DNA from: a bacterium
GTDB taxonomy: Bacteria > Patescibacteriota > Microgenomatia > UBA1406 > GWC2-37-13
Assembly: GCA_021789995.1 (NCBI GenBank)
Contig: JAJYIQ010000002.1
Span: 62,001-126,000 of the forward strand
Direction of reading: 5' to 3'
DNA: 64,000 nt
Below the pieces are notes generated by a model that had not been told where the DNA came from, did not search any database, and saw nothing but the letters and a program-made list of their open reading frames with translations. The position numbers were made by a program, and so were the translations under genes. Positions 42,718-52,245 of the stretch are shown piece by piece; within the stretch, counting starts at the first letter, position 1; every line of letters starts with the position of its first letter.

Positions 42718-44016
42718 ATGAACCGAAAATTGATCATTATTTTAGTTGCTGCTTTCCTTATCCGCCTCATTGCTTTGAATCAATCGCTGTGGCTGGATGA
42801 AGGGACGACGGCAAAAGTTATTCGCGATTTCAGTTACTCAGCAATTATTACCCGCTTCTCGCCGACCGACTTCCACCCCCCGCTGTTTTATCTGACGGAA
42901 AAATTCTGGGCGTCTTTCTTCGGGACGTCGGAAATCGCACTGCGAATGCCGTCGGTTTTATACAGTTTGTTGGCCGGATGGTTGTTGTATCTAATGGGAG
43001 GAATTTGGGCCGCCGTTTTTTTCCTGTTTAACCCTCTGATTGTTTATTACTCCCAAGAAGCAAGGATGTATATGATGGTTACATTTTTGCTTACGGCAGC
43101 AGTTTATTATTTCATTAAAATATTGCGGATTAACGGATTAACGAATTTACTATTATTCACCTTATTTTCTGTTCTTTCTTTTTACATGTTTTACGGTTCC
43201 ATATTTCTGATTATTCCACTGTATGTATATTTACTTTATCGGAAAAAGCATCACGCATTCATTATTTCCGCTTCAATATTCGGTGTTTCGTTATTAATCA
43301 TTTCTCCTCTTCTCTATCGTCAGCTGATGAACTCCCGCGAAGCCTTAAAAATCGTCGCCAACTGGAAACAGGCGCTGGGAACAGCCAATTTAAAAAATCT
43401 ATTGCTCATTCCCCTGAAGTTTGCCTTCGGCCGGATCAGTTTTTATCCGAAATGGCTATACTGGGGATTAGCGGGAATTTGGACGGTTTTTATATGGTTT
43501 CTCGTTATCAAAAACGGTTTGAAACAAAAATTTTATCTTTATTTGCTCGGCGGTTCACTGGTGATCGGTTTATTATTCTCGGTCTTCTCTCCCCTGCTGC
43601 AATATTTCCGTTTTCTGTTTTTAGTCCCGCTGATGGCAATGCTTCTTGGCAATAAGAAACTTTCTCCAGTGTATTGTTACATAGTAGCAGCCGGGTTTCT
43701 GGTTTTATCATTCGCTTACTTATTAAATCCGCAGTTCCACCGGGAGGATTGGAAAAGCCTGGCGAAAAGCTTGCCGGCCAACGCGCCGATCTATGCCATA
43801 CCGTCCTCAATGGATGCCTTAACTTATTATAAAAATATTCACATCGATGATTTGAGGAAAATCAACCAAGCAGTTAACGGGAAATTAGTTGTTATTCCAT
43901 ATACGGCGGATATATATGGGTTGGATTACAAAAAAAGTTTAGTTGATGAGGGGTATAAACCGGATAAAACAGTGAATTTCCGGGGAGTGCAAATGGAAGA
44001 GTGGAGTAAGTTGTAA
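42718..44016 (+). CDS. GT-C membrane glycosyltransferase (GT39/ArnT-like)
   Basis: Polytopic transferase using polyprenyl-linked sugars on the outer face. SLWLDEGTTAKV has the Asp-Glu of the first outer loop and DFHPPLFYL is the classical ArnT/PMT second motif. About ten segments and a soluble C-terminal domain follow. 432 aa. An in-frame repeat (GGATTAACGGATTAACGAATT style, around 43128-43148) encodes LRINGLTN. Confidence 0.87.
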   Translation: MNRKLIIILVAAFLIRLIALNQSLWLDEGTTAKVIRDFSYSAIITRFSPTDFHPPLFYLTEKFWASFFGTSEIALRMPSVLYSLLAGWLLYLMGGIWAAVFFLFNPLIVYYSQEARMYMMVTFLLTAAVYYFIKILRINGLTNLLLFTLFSVLSFYMFYGSIFLIIPLYVYLLYRKKHHAFIISASIFGVSLLIISPLLYRQLMNSREALKIVANWKQALGTANLKNLLLIPLKFAFGRISFYPKWLYWGLAGIWTVFIWFLVIKNGLKQKFYLYLLGGSLVIGLLFSVFSPLLQYFRFLFLVPLMAMLLGNKKLSPVYCYIVAAGFLVLSFAYLLNPQFHREDWKSLAKSLPANAPIYAIPSSMDALTYYKNIHIDDLRKINQAVNGKLVVIPYTADIYGLDYKKSLVDEGYKPDKTVNFRGVQMEEWSKL

Positions 44017-44017
44017 T

Positions 44018-44099
44018 ATCTTCAAATCTCATCTTGCGTCTTTTTATCGCCTCTCAGTGTGAGAGGTGCACAACACGTAATTTACGAACACAAGTGATC
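44018..44099. repeat. dispersed intergenic repeat, copy B
   Basis: Partner of copy A (27379-27468). Here it includes a perfect hairpin CCTCTCA-GTG-TGAGAGG. After it, 44120-44165 has a loose TCTGTGT/TCTGTGC/TCTGCGT periodic run. Confidence 0.7.
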
Positions 44100-44170
44100 G
44101 CAATCGTATAACTGCGCTTTAATATTTAGTTTCTGTGTAATCAGCGTTATTATCTGTGCGGTCTGCGTGT

Positions 44171-45460
44171 TTAGCGGGGAAGTTTCCGGTACTCCGGAAT
44201 AGCAACAGCAATCAGGACGAGGGTGGAAATAAGGAAAGCGGCAGCGATGGCATATGGCGGCCCGAAAACTCCGAAAAGCGGAATCAGATAAAAACAGCCG
44301 ACCGTCAGGATAACAAAAAAAATTATGTTGGTAATCAAAATATATCGCGGTTTCTTGATGGTATACAAAATAAAAAGCTGCGGCAGGCTGCTTAATGTAT
44401 AAATGATAAACGGCAGACTCAATGCCCGGGTAATGGCCGGCGTCAGGGGGAATTTCCTGGTAAAAACGATAGTATAAAGTTCTTTGGGCAGGAAAAGCAG
44501 GATGATAAAGGAAGCGATCGGCAAAATCAGATACAGCAGTCCGGTTTTGAAATTGGCGATAAGTTCTTTGCGCCGCTCAATCTTGGCGAATGCCGGGGAA
44601 AGCACCTGGGTGATCGAGACGATCGTGGCAATTATTGTCAAAATGATTTTCTGGGATATAGCATAGTCGCCGACCTGAGCCTGTGGTACGACCCAGCGGT
44701 AAAAGGATAGAAGAAATAAATCCATACGCGATCCGAGGTTGAAAAACTGCGAGGCGGCAAAATAAGTCAATGTATATCCGAAACGGAATTCTTCCCGTCT
44801 GATCTCCGCCCGGATAAAATGGACCATCACGTGCTTTTTTTCCCAATAGACAAGAAGAAAAAAAATTACCGGTCCCAAGATGCCGAAATCGAAAATGACG
44901 GCACCGACGGTTATTTTATGAATAAAAAACAGAATAAACAGAACCGCCGTTTTTATCAGATTGGCGACGTTAAGATAGATATTGGTGGAAACGAATTTTT
45001 TGGCCGCATAAAGGACGTTTTGCAGGAAATTTTGCCAGATCAGAAAAAGGACTGAAATGGCGGTTAGATACAATTCCCACCAGGGGGCGTAAGTTTTAAA
45101 AAACACTTTATCCAAAAACGGGAAAAAGATAAAAAGGATTAATAAGATAATGAAGGAAAAAAAAGATTGGTAAAAAAAAGTGCTTTTGACAAAGACATAA
45201 AGGCGGTGTTGCCTTTTTTCGTACATCATCGGAAAATACGAATAGATGGTCGCCGTCGTACCGAAATCCAGGATGTTGGCCAGGACATAGGCGATCCCAA
45301 GCAAGACACCCAGGACAGCGTATTCGGAACGGCTTAAGATGCGGACAAGAATAAGGACAAAGAGGGCGGAAAAGAAAATATTGAGGTAAGTCCCCAGGGT
45401 ATTTATAAATACGTCGCGGCTGGTCGGATGCTTCAGGAAATTAAAAAAGCGGGCAAGCAT
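44171..45460 (-). CDS. polysaccharide flippase (Wzx/MATE-like)
   Basis: A 429-aa membrane protein with 12-14 hydrophobic segments that moves lipid-linked oligosaccharides across the membrane. The N-terminal LILVRILSRSEYAVLGVLLGIAYVLANILDFG is typical of the Polysacc_synt family. TACAAT lies 6 nt before ATG 45460 and the gene is divergent from gmd. It is the first of two flippases in the region; the other is at 56317. Confidence 0.88.
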   Translation of the reverse strand: MLARFFNFLKHPTSRDVFINTLGTYLNIFFSALFVLILVRILSRSEYAVLGVLLGIAYVLANILDFGTTATIYSYFPMMYEKRQHRLYVFVKSTFFYQSFFSFIILLILFIFFPFLDKVFFKTYAPWWELYLTAISVLFLIWQNFLQNVLYAAKKFVSTNIYLNVANLIKTAVLFILFFIHKITVGAVIFDFGILGPVIFFLLVYWEKKHVMVHFIRAEIRREEFRFGYTLTYFAASQFFNLGSRMDLFLLSFYRWVVPQAQVGDYAISQKIILTIIATIVSITQVLSPAFAKIERRKELIANFKTGLLYLILPIASFIILLFLPKELYTIVFTRKFPLTPAITRALSLPFIIYTLSSLPQLFILYTIKKPRYILITNIIFFVILTVGCFYLIPLFGVFGPPYAIAAAFLISTLVLIAVAIPEYRKLPR

Positions 45461-45508
45461 TCGTATATTGTATCACTTTTGGACCACCGTCTGTTATAAT
45501 TTTAGGAT

Positions 45509-46483
45509 ATGGCAAAAACAGCTCTGGTGACGGGAATCCTTGGTCAGGATGGACCTTATCTTGCCAAATTTCTGCTTGGCAAGGGATACAAGGTGTATGG
45601 GATGGTTCGGCGCTATTCCAATCCGAATTTCGATAACCTTGATTTTTTGGGTATCACCAAAAAGGTGGAATATGTCGAAGGCGATATGACCGACGAATCG
45701 TCGCTGATTACTAATATCAAAAATATCCAGCCGGATGAAGTATACAATTTGGCCGCCCAATCTTTCGTCGGCGGCAGCTGGCACCAGGCGAAGCTGACGA
45801 CGGAGATCAATGCTCTTGGCGTTTTATACCTTCTTAATGCCATCAAATTATTCAGTCCGACGACCAAATTTTATCAAGCATCGACATCAGAAATGTTCGG
45901 TTTGGGCAATACCAACGGCTATCAGGATGAAAATACCTGTTTCCATCCGCGCAGCCCTTACGGCATTTCCAAAGTTTATGCCTATTGGACGACGGTCAAT
46001 TTCCGCGAATCATACGGGCTTTTTACCTGCAATGGTATTTTATTCAACCACGAGTCCCCGATCCGCGGCATCCAGTTTGTTACCCGTAAAATAACCGACG
46101 GAGTCGCCAAAATAAAAAAAGGACTGGCTGATAAACTTTATCTTGGCAATCTGGAGGCTAAAAGGGATTGGGGGTTTGCCGGCGATTATGTCGAAGCAAT
46201 GCACCTCATGTTGCAGCAGGAAAAACCCGGCGATTATGTCGTGGGTACGGGTGAGAGCCATTCGGTGCAGGAATTTGTCGAACTGGCGTTTAAATATGTC
46301 GGTCTTGATAACTGGCGTAATTATGTGGTGACCGACCCGCGTTATAAACGGCCGGCGGAAATTCACGAACTGAAAGCAAAAACGGATAAAGTAAAAAAAA
46401 TTTTGGGTTGGCAACCGAAAATGCCGTTTGAAGAACTGGTCAAGACGATGGTCGAGGCGGATCTAAAGCGTTATGAGCATTAA
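45509..46483 (+). CDS. gmd: GDP-mannose 4,6-dehydratase
   Basis: Converts GDP-mannose to GDP-4-keto-6-deoxymannose, precursor of fucose, rhamnose or perosamine. TGILGQDGPYL is the Gmd form of the NAD motif; NLAAQSFVGGSW, STSEMFG, SPYGISKVYAYW (YxxxK) and NHESPIRG are diagnostic. 324 aa. TATAAT (45495-45500) is 8 nt before ATG 45509. No GDP-fucose synthase is in the window. Confidence 0.94.
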   Translation: MAKTALVTGILGQDGPYLAKFLLGKGYKVYGMVRRYSNPNFDNLDFLGITKKVEYVEGDMTDESSLITNIKNIQPDEVYNLAAQSFVGGSWHQAKLTTEINALGVLYLLNAIKLFSPTTKFYQASTSEMFGLGNTNGYQDENTCFHPRSPYGISKVYAYWTTVNFRESYGLFTCNGILFNHESPIRGIQFVTRKITDGVAKIKKGLADKLYLGNLEAKRDWGFAGDYVEAMHLMLQQEKPGDYVVGTGESHSVQEFVELAFKYVGLDNWRNYVVTDPRYKRPAEIHELKAKTDKVKKILGWQPKMPFEELVKTMVEADLKRYEH

Positions 46484-47009
46484 ATTACCCGGCAAATATA
46501 TCCTGATTTTTCTCCTTTTTACCCTAATGTACTTATTATCATTCCATACGCCGATTTTTCGCAGCCAAAAAGTCATTTTTTACCGGGGAATATACTTGCT
46601 CGTTACAGTGACGCTTCTTACCGCCATCCTTACGGCCGCCGTCAGGAAAAGAATCGGCCTGGGTTGGGAAACATTGATTGCCGCGATCGTGATGAGCAGC
46701 TGCATCAATTTGGCCGCCTTCATCGTTTTACCGGTGACACTCGACCGGTCGGTAACGATTTTTTTGCTCAATACTTTAGATCAACCTCCGGCCGATAACG
46801 TCTGCCAGGGATATACGGAAGCGCAATTACAGAATAAATTAATTTCCGATTATATCGAAAACGATAAAGCATTGGCCAAAAGGTTAAACGAGCAGGAAAT
46901 AATAAATTTCGTCGTTGATCATGACCGTTGCGTCAGCCTGACAAAAAAAGGGGCGGCCTTTATCCGTTTGTCAAAGATTGTCGATAAAATTTACGGTATC
47001 GATCACTGA
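46473..47009 (+). CDS. membrane protein with possible winged-helix tail
   Basis: Three or four hydrophobic segments cover residues 8-100. The last 70 residues are soluble (GYTEAQLQNKLISDYIENDKALAKRL ... CVSLTKKGAAFI) and look like a winged helix-turn-helix, with SLTKKG in the wing as in MarR/PadR folds. Function unknown; the fold call is by eye. It overlaps the gmd end by 11 nt and the next gene start by 1 nt, so it is firmly in this operon. Confidence 0.55.
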   Translation: MSIKLPGKYILIFLLFTLMYLLSFHTPIFRSQKVIFYRGIYLLVTVTLLTAILTAAVRKRIGLGWETLIAAIVMSSCINLAAFIVLPVTLDRSVTIFLLNTLDQPPADNVCQGYTEAQLQNKLISDYIENDKALAKRLNEQEIINFVVDHDRCVSLTKKGAAFIRLSKIVDKIYGIDH

Positions 47010-48238
47010 TGAAAAAAACTCCGTTTTTTCTGTTTGCTGTTATCGCCTTTTTCTATATTATTTTTTCATATCTGGCCGTCAAGGGCAATTTCCAGAAAAC
47101 CGGCACCGCTTATTATAATTACGCTATTTTGATGCTCAAGCGCGGTCGATGGGATCTAAACTCGCCGATCACCTACGATTTATCCCTTTACAAAAACAAA
47201 TGGTATATGTACTGGGGGCCGGCGCCAATTCTCTTTATTTTACCTTTTTATCTTTTCGGAAAACTGAACATCAGCGATGTTTTTTATACTCTGGCGGGAG
47301 GAATATTGAATCCGCTTATTTTTTATCTGACGATCAATGAATTAATTAAGTATTTCCGTCTCAAACTATCCGCGATTAAAATTATTCTATTGATTTCGAT
47401 GTTTGCCTTCGTTTCTCCCAATCTGGTGCTATCTCTAGCCGGTAGCATCTGGGCGACCGAGCAGATTGTGGCCATTTTTTATTTGCTGGCGGCCTTTTTT
47501 CTTTATTTTCGTTATCTCAATGAGAAAAAAATTTCCCGGCTGATTGCGTCATATGTTTTATTCATGCTAGCGGTTTTTTCCCGTTATACCTTAATTGTTC
47601 AGGGAATAATCTATTTTTTTCCCTTATGGCTAATGCTTAAAAACAATTCCTGGCGTTTATTAGTTAAAACAACTATATTATTGGCAGCCGTCACCCTTGC
47701 TTTTGCCGTCATGATCGGCGGTTATAATTATGCCCGGTTCGGAAATCCGTTGGAAGTGGGAATGAGATATCAACGCGGAGTCAAACGTTACGATGCGTAC
47801 CTGAAACAGAATAAATTGCTGTCCCTGGATTTTGTTCCCCATAATGTCGATATTTACTTTTTCCACCACCTGATTCCTCGCCTGCAACCGCCTTATGTTC
47901 CTTATGATAAGGAAGGTAATAGTATGATTTCCGTTTATCCTACTCTTATTTTATTAATTGCGCTATTCAGAAAAAAAACCTGGACGAAGAAAAGTCGTTT
48001 TTTCTTAGCCTCCAGCTTAGCGGCAATAATTATTGGTACCATAATTCTCCTTTTGAATATCGGTACCGGCTGGGTGCAATTTGGGCTGCGCTATTTATTT
48101 GATGTCATTCCGCTCGCCTATATTTTAATTACGGTGGTGTCCGGATCAGTGCCTTCGTTGGCAATATTATTATTAACGGTGTATGGCATGATGATTAATG
48201 TCATCGGCACATTAGCGTATTATCAAGTCATTAAATAG
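47009..48238 (+). CDS. membrane glycosyltransferase-like protein
   Basis: A 409-aa polytopic protein with about ten segments. The first outer loop (TGTAYYNYAILMLKRGRWDLNS, then NKWYMYWGPAPIL) resembles GT-C enzymes that lack the plain DE/DD pair. It overlaps the preceding gene (TGATG) and converges with the GT2 gene at 48231 by 8 nt. Probably a polyprenyl-sugar dependent transferase; donor unknown. Confidence 0.65.
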   Translation: MKKTPFFLFAVIAFFYIIFSYLAVKGNFQKTGTAYYNYAILMLKRGRWDLNSPITYDLSLYKNKWYMYWGPAPILFILPFYLFGKLNISDVFYTLAGGILNPLIFYLTINELIKYFRLKLSAIKIILLISMFAFVSPNLVLSLAGSIWATEQIVAIFYLLAAFFLYFRYLNEKKISRLIASYVLFMLAVFSRYTLIVQGIIYFFPLWLMLKNNSWRLLVKTTILLAAVTLAFAVMIGGYNYARFGNPLEVGMRYQRGVKRYDAYLKQNKLLSLDFVPHNVDIYFFHHLIPRLQPPYVPYDKEGNSMISVYPTLILLIALFRKKTWTKKSRFFLASSLAAIIIGTIILLLNIGTGWVQFGLRYLFDVIPLAYILITVVSGSVPSLAILLLTVYGMMINVIGTLAYYQVIK

Positions 48239-49046
48239 TTTTCCTGCCGAGGTATTTTTTATATAAGATGAATTCGTACCAGCCCCGGAGTGTACCGGCG
48301 ACGATCCCCCGGACTCCGTCGCGGTAACCGCGATGCCAGATCATCCAGCGCAAAAAAACATAGGGCGGTTGGGTAAGCATTTTAAAAACGGCGGCTGCTA
48401 AGCTGTCGTGTATATCATTGATCTGGACATCGGTATAAGAGTTGAATTTCCGAAAAACGTCGTTGAGTGTCGGGTGCGAATAGTGAAGCAGGGCGTTTTG
48501 CAGGTAACCGGTCTTTCCGTCAACCTTAAACTGCTCATGGACAGCGACGAGCGGTTCGTAACGAGCGCATTGCGGCCGGAATAATCTTACCAAACGGTCA
48601 TAGGCCCAATCCCCGCCCCGCAGAAAATCACCTAAAAAATATTGTTTACGCGGTATTCCGTACGCAACAAAAGTTTGAAAAGTTTCAACGTTTGAAGATT
48701 TCAAGGTTTGAACGTTCGAACTTTTTAAACTTTTAAACGTTAAAACCTGCTTTATTTCATCACGTAATTCTTCCGTGCAGACTTCATCCGCATCAATGCG
48801 CAATACCCAGTCGGTTTTGCAATGATCTATTGCCCAGTTGATATTTTTCTGGACGGCGATAAAATCATCCTTGGCACTTTTATTCATGGCGACCACTTCC
48901 GTCCCCAGTTTTTCGGCAATCTCCCCGGTTTTGTCATCCCCCATCCACATCACCAGCATCCGGTCGCACCAGCGGACACTTTCGAGGCAACGGGCGATAT
49001 TTTTCTCCTCGTTTTTAGCCGGAATGACGGCGGTAATAGTCTCCAT
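48231..49046 (-). CDS. GT2 glycosyltransferase (WaaE/KdtX-like)
   Basis: Cytoplasmic inverting transferase. AVIPAKNEEKNIARCLES is the N-terminal motif and RIDADE the DxD metal site. The usual VVDSxSxDxT stretch is altered to VMWMGDDKTGE. Residues about 103-122 (KSLKSSNVQTLKSSNVETF) come from AAGTTT-type repeat DNA (48670-48745) in frame. TATAAA lies 6 nt before ATG 49046. 271 aa. Confidence 0.85.
   Translation of the reverse strand: METITAVIPAKNEEKNIARCLESVRWCDRMLVMWMGDDKTGEIAEKLGTEVVAMNKSAKDDFIAVQKNINWAIDHCKTDWVLRIDADEVCTEELRDEIKQVLTFKSLKSSNVQTLKSSNVETFQTFVAYGIPRKQYFLGDFLRGGDWAYDRLVRLFRPQCARYEPLVAVHEQFKVDGKTGYLQNALLHYSHPTLNDVFRKFNSYTDVQINDIHDSLAAAVFKMLTQPPYVFLRWMIWHRGYRDGVRGIVAGTLRGWYEFILYKKYLGRKTI
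48670..48745. repeat. AAGTTT/CAAACGTTTG-type tract in a GT2 gene
   Basis: A chain of 9-11-nt units (AGTTTGAAA, AGTTTCAACG, TTTGAAGA, TTCAAGG, TTTGAACG ...) read as KSSNVQTLKSSNVETF. Same style as 56960-57027, 58766-58812 and 59170-59216. Confidence 0.75.
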
Positions 49047-49049
49047 AAT

Positions 49050-50207
49050 TTATTTATACCACTGCGGCATGATCCAAAATGCCTTTACTATTAGTAAAGA
49101 ATACACAAACAAATAGATAATCACCACAGAATAATATTTTTTAAATTTTTTCATTCCTATCACCGTAAAATAAGCAAAAGGGATGATGGCACTGGCTATA
49201 TATGACGACTTTGTCGCAAAGTAGTTTGATATTTTAAACACAAAAAAAACATAGGCGGTAAAAATTATAATCAGGTAAATCATCATAATAAAACCGGTTC
49301 GGGAAAGACGCTTGAACTTACTTACCAATCCGTAAATAAATACCAGAAATATCGGTAACGACAGAATGATCAATAAAATACCGATTTTGGAAAACGGCTG
49401 GACGGGAAACACAACATTGTTACCGTCGAAAAACCAGGAAAAATATGTCCCGGCCAAAAAGGAATAATGATGAGCGTTAAAGAGATCTAGTTTGAGAAAA
49501 CCATTGAGGTTAAAAAAATAGGCCAGCGTTCTGATCGCCGGCGAATGGGTGATGGCAAACTGCGGAAAATCAGTATTGACGACAAACGGATTCCGGTAAA
49601 GAAGGAAGTCGCGGACATAAAACCAGCCACCGACAAGGATCATCAGGAGCAAGGGAAGGAAAATTTTGCGCCGGTCGTTTTTTAACAAATCGATGAAAAT
49701 GACGATCGCCAAAGCAAAGGCGGTTAATTTTGACAAAATGCACAAACCCAAAAGAATTCCTAAAGTAATCAATTTAGTGGTGGTTAATTTCCGGTAATTT
49801 TTTACATAATAGACTAAGGTCAGGCCGACCATAGCGGCGGTAAAAAATTCATTGCCGATCGGCGGGGTCAGATAAATGCTGATCGGAAGGATGGCCACCA
49901 ACATTGCTCCGGGAAATTTGGCGAGCCAGTAGGCCGCCAGAACGATTAAGAAATAGGCAAGGATATTGATGATTCTGGCGGCCGACAATGAGGGTATAAG
50001 ACTGGCCAAAAAATAGTACAGCGGTGGCTGGTACATTTCATACCCTTGGGTAGCCTTCGGGAGCGCATGGGCGGTTTTCAAATAATTGATATAGCCCAGA
50101 TGGCCTTCGATGTCGAAGCCACGATGGACGGGAAAACTCAGGACGTTATGCACCTGCAGAATCAGCAAAAGGGTTAGTACCAATACCGGTAAAGCGTATT
50201 TAATCAT
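49050..50207 (-). CDS. GT-C membrane glycosyltransferase
   Basis: Polytopic (about ten segments), 385 aa. RGFDIEGHLGYI supplies acidic residues in the first outer loop and MYQPPLYYFLASL is the QPPLYY form of the second motif, as in GT39/GT83-type enzymes. It lacks the soluble C-terminal domain of the three paralogues next to it. Its start overlaps the end of the next upstream gene by 8 nt. Confidence 0.8.
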   Translation of the reverse strand: MIKYALPVLVLTLLLILQVHNVLSFPVHRGFDIEGHLGYINYLKTAHALPKATQGYEMYQPPLYYFLASLIPSLSAARIINILAYFLIVLAAYWLAKFPGAMLVAILPISIYLTPPIGNEFFTAAMVGLTLVYYVKNYRKLTTTKLITLGILLGLCILSKLTAFALAIVIFIDLLKNDRRKIFLPLLLMILVGGWFYVRDFLLYRNPFVVNTDFPQFAITHSPAIRTLAYFFNLNGFLKLDLFNAHHYSFLAGTYFSWFFDGNNVVFPVQPFSKIGILLIILSLPIFLVFIYGLVSKFKRLSRTGFIMMIYLIIIFTAYVFFVFKISNYFATKSSYIASAIIPFAYFTVIGMKKFKKYYSVVIIYLFVYSLLIVKAFWIMPQWYK

Positions 50208-51519
50208 TGTTGATGATGGTTGCGCGGTACTGGCCGCCGTTTTCGGAAATAATTACTTTCAGTTTCGGTTTTTTCTTGCTAATTTCTTCCGGGTAAATCC
50301 AGCCAAAGAGCTGATCGGCCTGGCTCTGGGCCGGTGTTTTGCCGTAAATCTTGAAAAGATACCGCCAACCGCCGAAATACAAATAGTTCTGGTTGGTTGA
50401 CAAATAAAAACTGTTGTTCCCGATCTGCCGGCTGGTTGTTTCGATGAATTGTTTTTTGGCGGCCAATCCCCCGTTTTCCGGCCAGCGGATTATCATAAAA
50501 AATGACGCGATCGCGTATGAAAAAATGATTAGACCTAATAAGACGTTATTTAACCTGCGAAAAAACAGACCGACAATGATGGCAAAAAACGGAAAGAAAC
50601 CAAGGTAATAATAATCAAGCATCGGGCCGGGATAGAAAAGGAATAAAAACAGGTAGAAACCGACGACGGTTTTTAATACGGTATGCTTTTTGCCTTCTTC
50701 CGATAAGAAAAACCAGACAAGGACAATGATAGCAGCAATTGTTATCCACGCCGGAAAAACTGTCAGGTGTTGAAGAATGGAAAAATGGCCGCTCCCCTTC
50801 CCGATTTGCGAGAGCATCCGGAAAGGTGTTTTTAAATTATCGAAATTATGGACCAGGTCGTAGACCAATAGAGGTGAAGTAATAATTAAATATATAATTA
50901 CCGAGGCAGCGATTGTTAATTTGTCAAACCGTTTGGTAATTATGATGTATCGATACATCATAAGAATGATAATCGGGATAAAGATGAATAAAGAGGCGTG
51001 GATGTGGAAAGCGACGGCGATAAGAAATGTTGAAAAGATAAACCAGCGGGAATTTTTTTTGGCGCGGACCAGGCTGTAAAAAAGCAAAATTGCCGTTATC
51101 GGCACAAAAGTGGAATTCCAGAAACGCCGGTCGTAATAGACGACAAACGGGGAAAAACCGGATAATATCGTCGCAATCAGGGCAGTCCGCTGATCGAAAA
51201 GTTTCCTGACGACGAAGTAAAGAATGATCAAAGTAGCAAAGCCTACCAGCGAAGCGAAATAACCGAAAATAAGCGGATCGCCGCCGGATAATTTTAATAA
51301 TAACGCATGAAGATAAACCAGTCCCGGACCGATATAGTAGCCGGTATTGGCGGCCGACAGGCCGATCCAGATTTTGTGAAAATGTTTCACCTGCTCCCAG
51401 GCGAGAAGCGTCTGGTATTCCTCATCGATGCCAAAGAAGAAAAGTTGCGGCACTTTCCAGAAACGTAAGAAAGCGGCAATGGCGAAAATAAATAAAACCA
51501 GCCAGTACGATCTTTTCAT
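50200..51519 (-). CDS. GT-C glycosyltransferase, paralogue 1 of 3
   Basis: 439-aa membrane transferase. FFGIDEEYQTLLAWEQVKHF carries the catalytic Asp-Glu-Glu. It shares with paralogues 2 (52246) and 3 (53876) the segments WEQVKH-HKIWIG, YYDRRFWN, the YGKTPAQSQADQLFGWIYPE tail and EEISKKKPKLKVIVSE. A 24-bp perfect palindrome (50940-50963) sits in the coding frame (YRYIIITK). It overlaps the downstream gene by 8 nt. Confidence 0.85.
   Translation of the reverse strand: MKRSYWLVLFIFAIAAFLRFWKVPQLFFFGIDEEYQTLLAWEQVKHFHKIWIGLSAANTGYYIGPGLVYLHALLLKLSGGDPLIFGYFASLVGFATLIILYFVVRKLFDQRTALIATILSGFSPFVVYYDRRFWNSTFVPITAILLFYSLVRAKKNSRWFIFSTFLIAVAFHIHASLFIFIPIIILMMYRYIIITKRFDKLTIAASVIIYLIITSPLLVYDLVHNFDNLKTPFRMLSQIGKGSGHFSILQHLTVFPAWITIAAIIVLVWFFLSEEGKKHTVLKTVVGFYLFLFLFYPGPMLDYYYLGFFPFFAIIVGLFFRRLNNVLLGLIIFSYAIASFFMIIRWPENGGLAAKKQFIETTSRQIGNNSFYLSTNQNYLYFGGWRYLFKIYGKTPAQSQADQLFGWIYPEEISKKKPKLKVIISENGGQYRATIINND
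50940..50963. repeat. 24-bp perfect palindrome, copy 1
   Basis: Core TGATGTATCGATACATCA extended by TTA/TAA; identical to the centre of the 28-bp palindrome at 55948-55975. Confidence 0.92.
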
Positions 51520-51520
51520 C

Positions 51521-52240
51521 TTAATTACGGAACCAATTTTTATTAACGGTATACAAAAACAAATTATAGATAATTTCTAAACCATATATTACCGAACGCC
51601 GGAAATTGATCGAAGAGCTTTCTTTGGTATAAAGACAGGGCGTAAACACTTCGCCGATCCGAAAATTTTGCGTATGGGCTGCGATTAAAATTTGCTGGTC
51701 GAAAATGAAATCATTGGAAAATTTGGGTAAATTGAGACCGGTCAAAACTTTTTTGTTAAAAGCGCGAAAACCGGTATGATATTCCGACAAGTTCAGGTCA
51801 AGTATTACGTTTTCTGCCAAAGTCAAAAACCGGTTGGCGATATATTTATATAATGGCATGCCGTTTTTCAAGGTTTCCGCGCGGGAACGGATACGCGTTC
51901 CGAGCATCAGATCGGCCGTCCCGTCGACAATTGGTGCCACCAGGTATTTCAGATATTTTGGCGGATACTGGTAATCGGGATGGATCATGACGACGATATC
52001 GGGGTCGAATTTCAACGCTTCCCAATAGCAGGTTTTTTGGTTGGCGCCATAACCGGCATTTCTGTGGTGCCGGAAATAAGTCAATTTTAATTTTTTGGCG
52101 ACCGCTGCTGTTTGATCGTTGCTGCCGTCATCAACCAAAATAATTTTAAAAACCAGTTTTTTATCGATATCGTTAACGGTTTTGACCAGAGTTTTTTCGG
52201 CGTTGTAGGCCGGCAGAACGACGATGATTTTATTATTCAT
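51521..52240 (-). CDS. GT2 glycosyltransferase (polyprenyl-phosphate type)
   Basis: 239-aa cytoplasmic transferase. VVLPAYNAEKTLVKTV, LVDDGSNDQT and MIHPDYQYPPKYL are the donor-site motifs; HTGFRAFNKKVL is the acceptor-loop motif of DPM1-like enzymes. It lacks the C-terminal membrane helices of the gene at 37741. It lies between GT-C paralogues 1 and 2, 1 nt and 5 nt away, and probably makes their lipid-linked donor. Confidence 0.88.
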   Translation of the reverse strand: MNNKIIVVLPAYNAEKTLVKTVNDIDKKLVFKIILVDDGSNDQTAAVAKKLKLTYFRHHRNAGYGANQKTCYWEALKFDPDIVVMIHPDYQYPPKYLKYLVAPIVDGTADLMLGTRIRSRAETLKNGMPLYKYIANRFLTLAENVILDLNLSEYHTGFRAFNKKVLTGLNLPKFSNDFIFDQQILIAAHTQNFRIGEVFTPCLYTKESSSINFRRSVIYGLEIIYNLFLYTVNKNWFRN

Positions 52241-52245
52241 TATGC

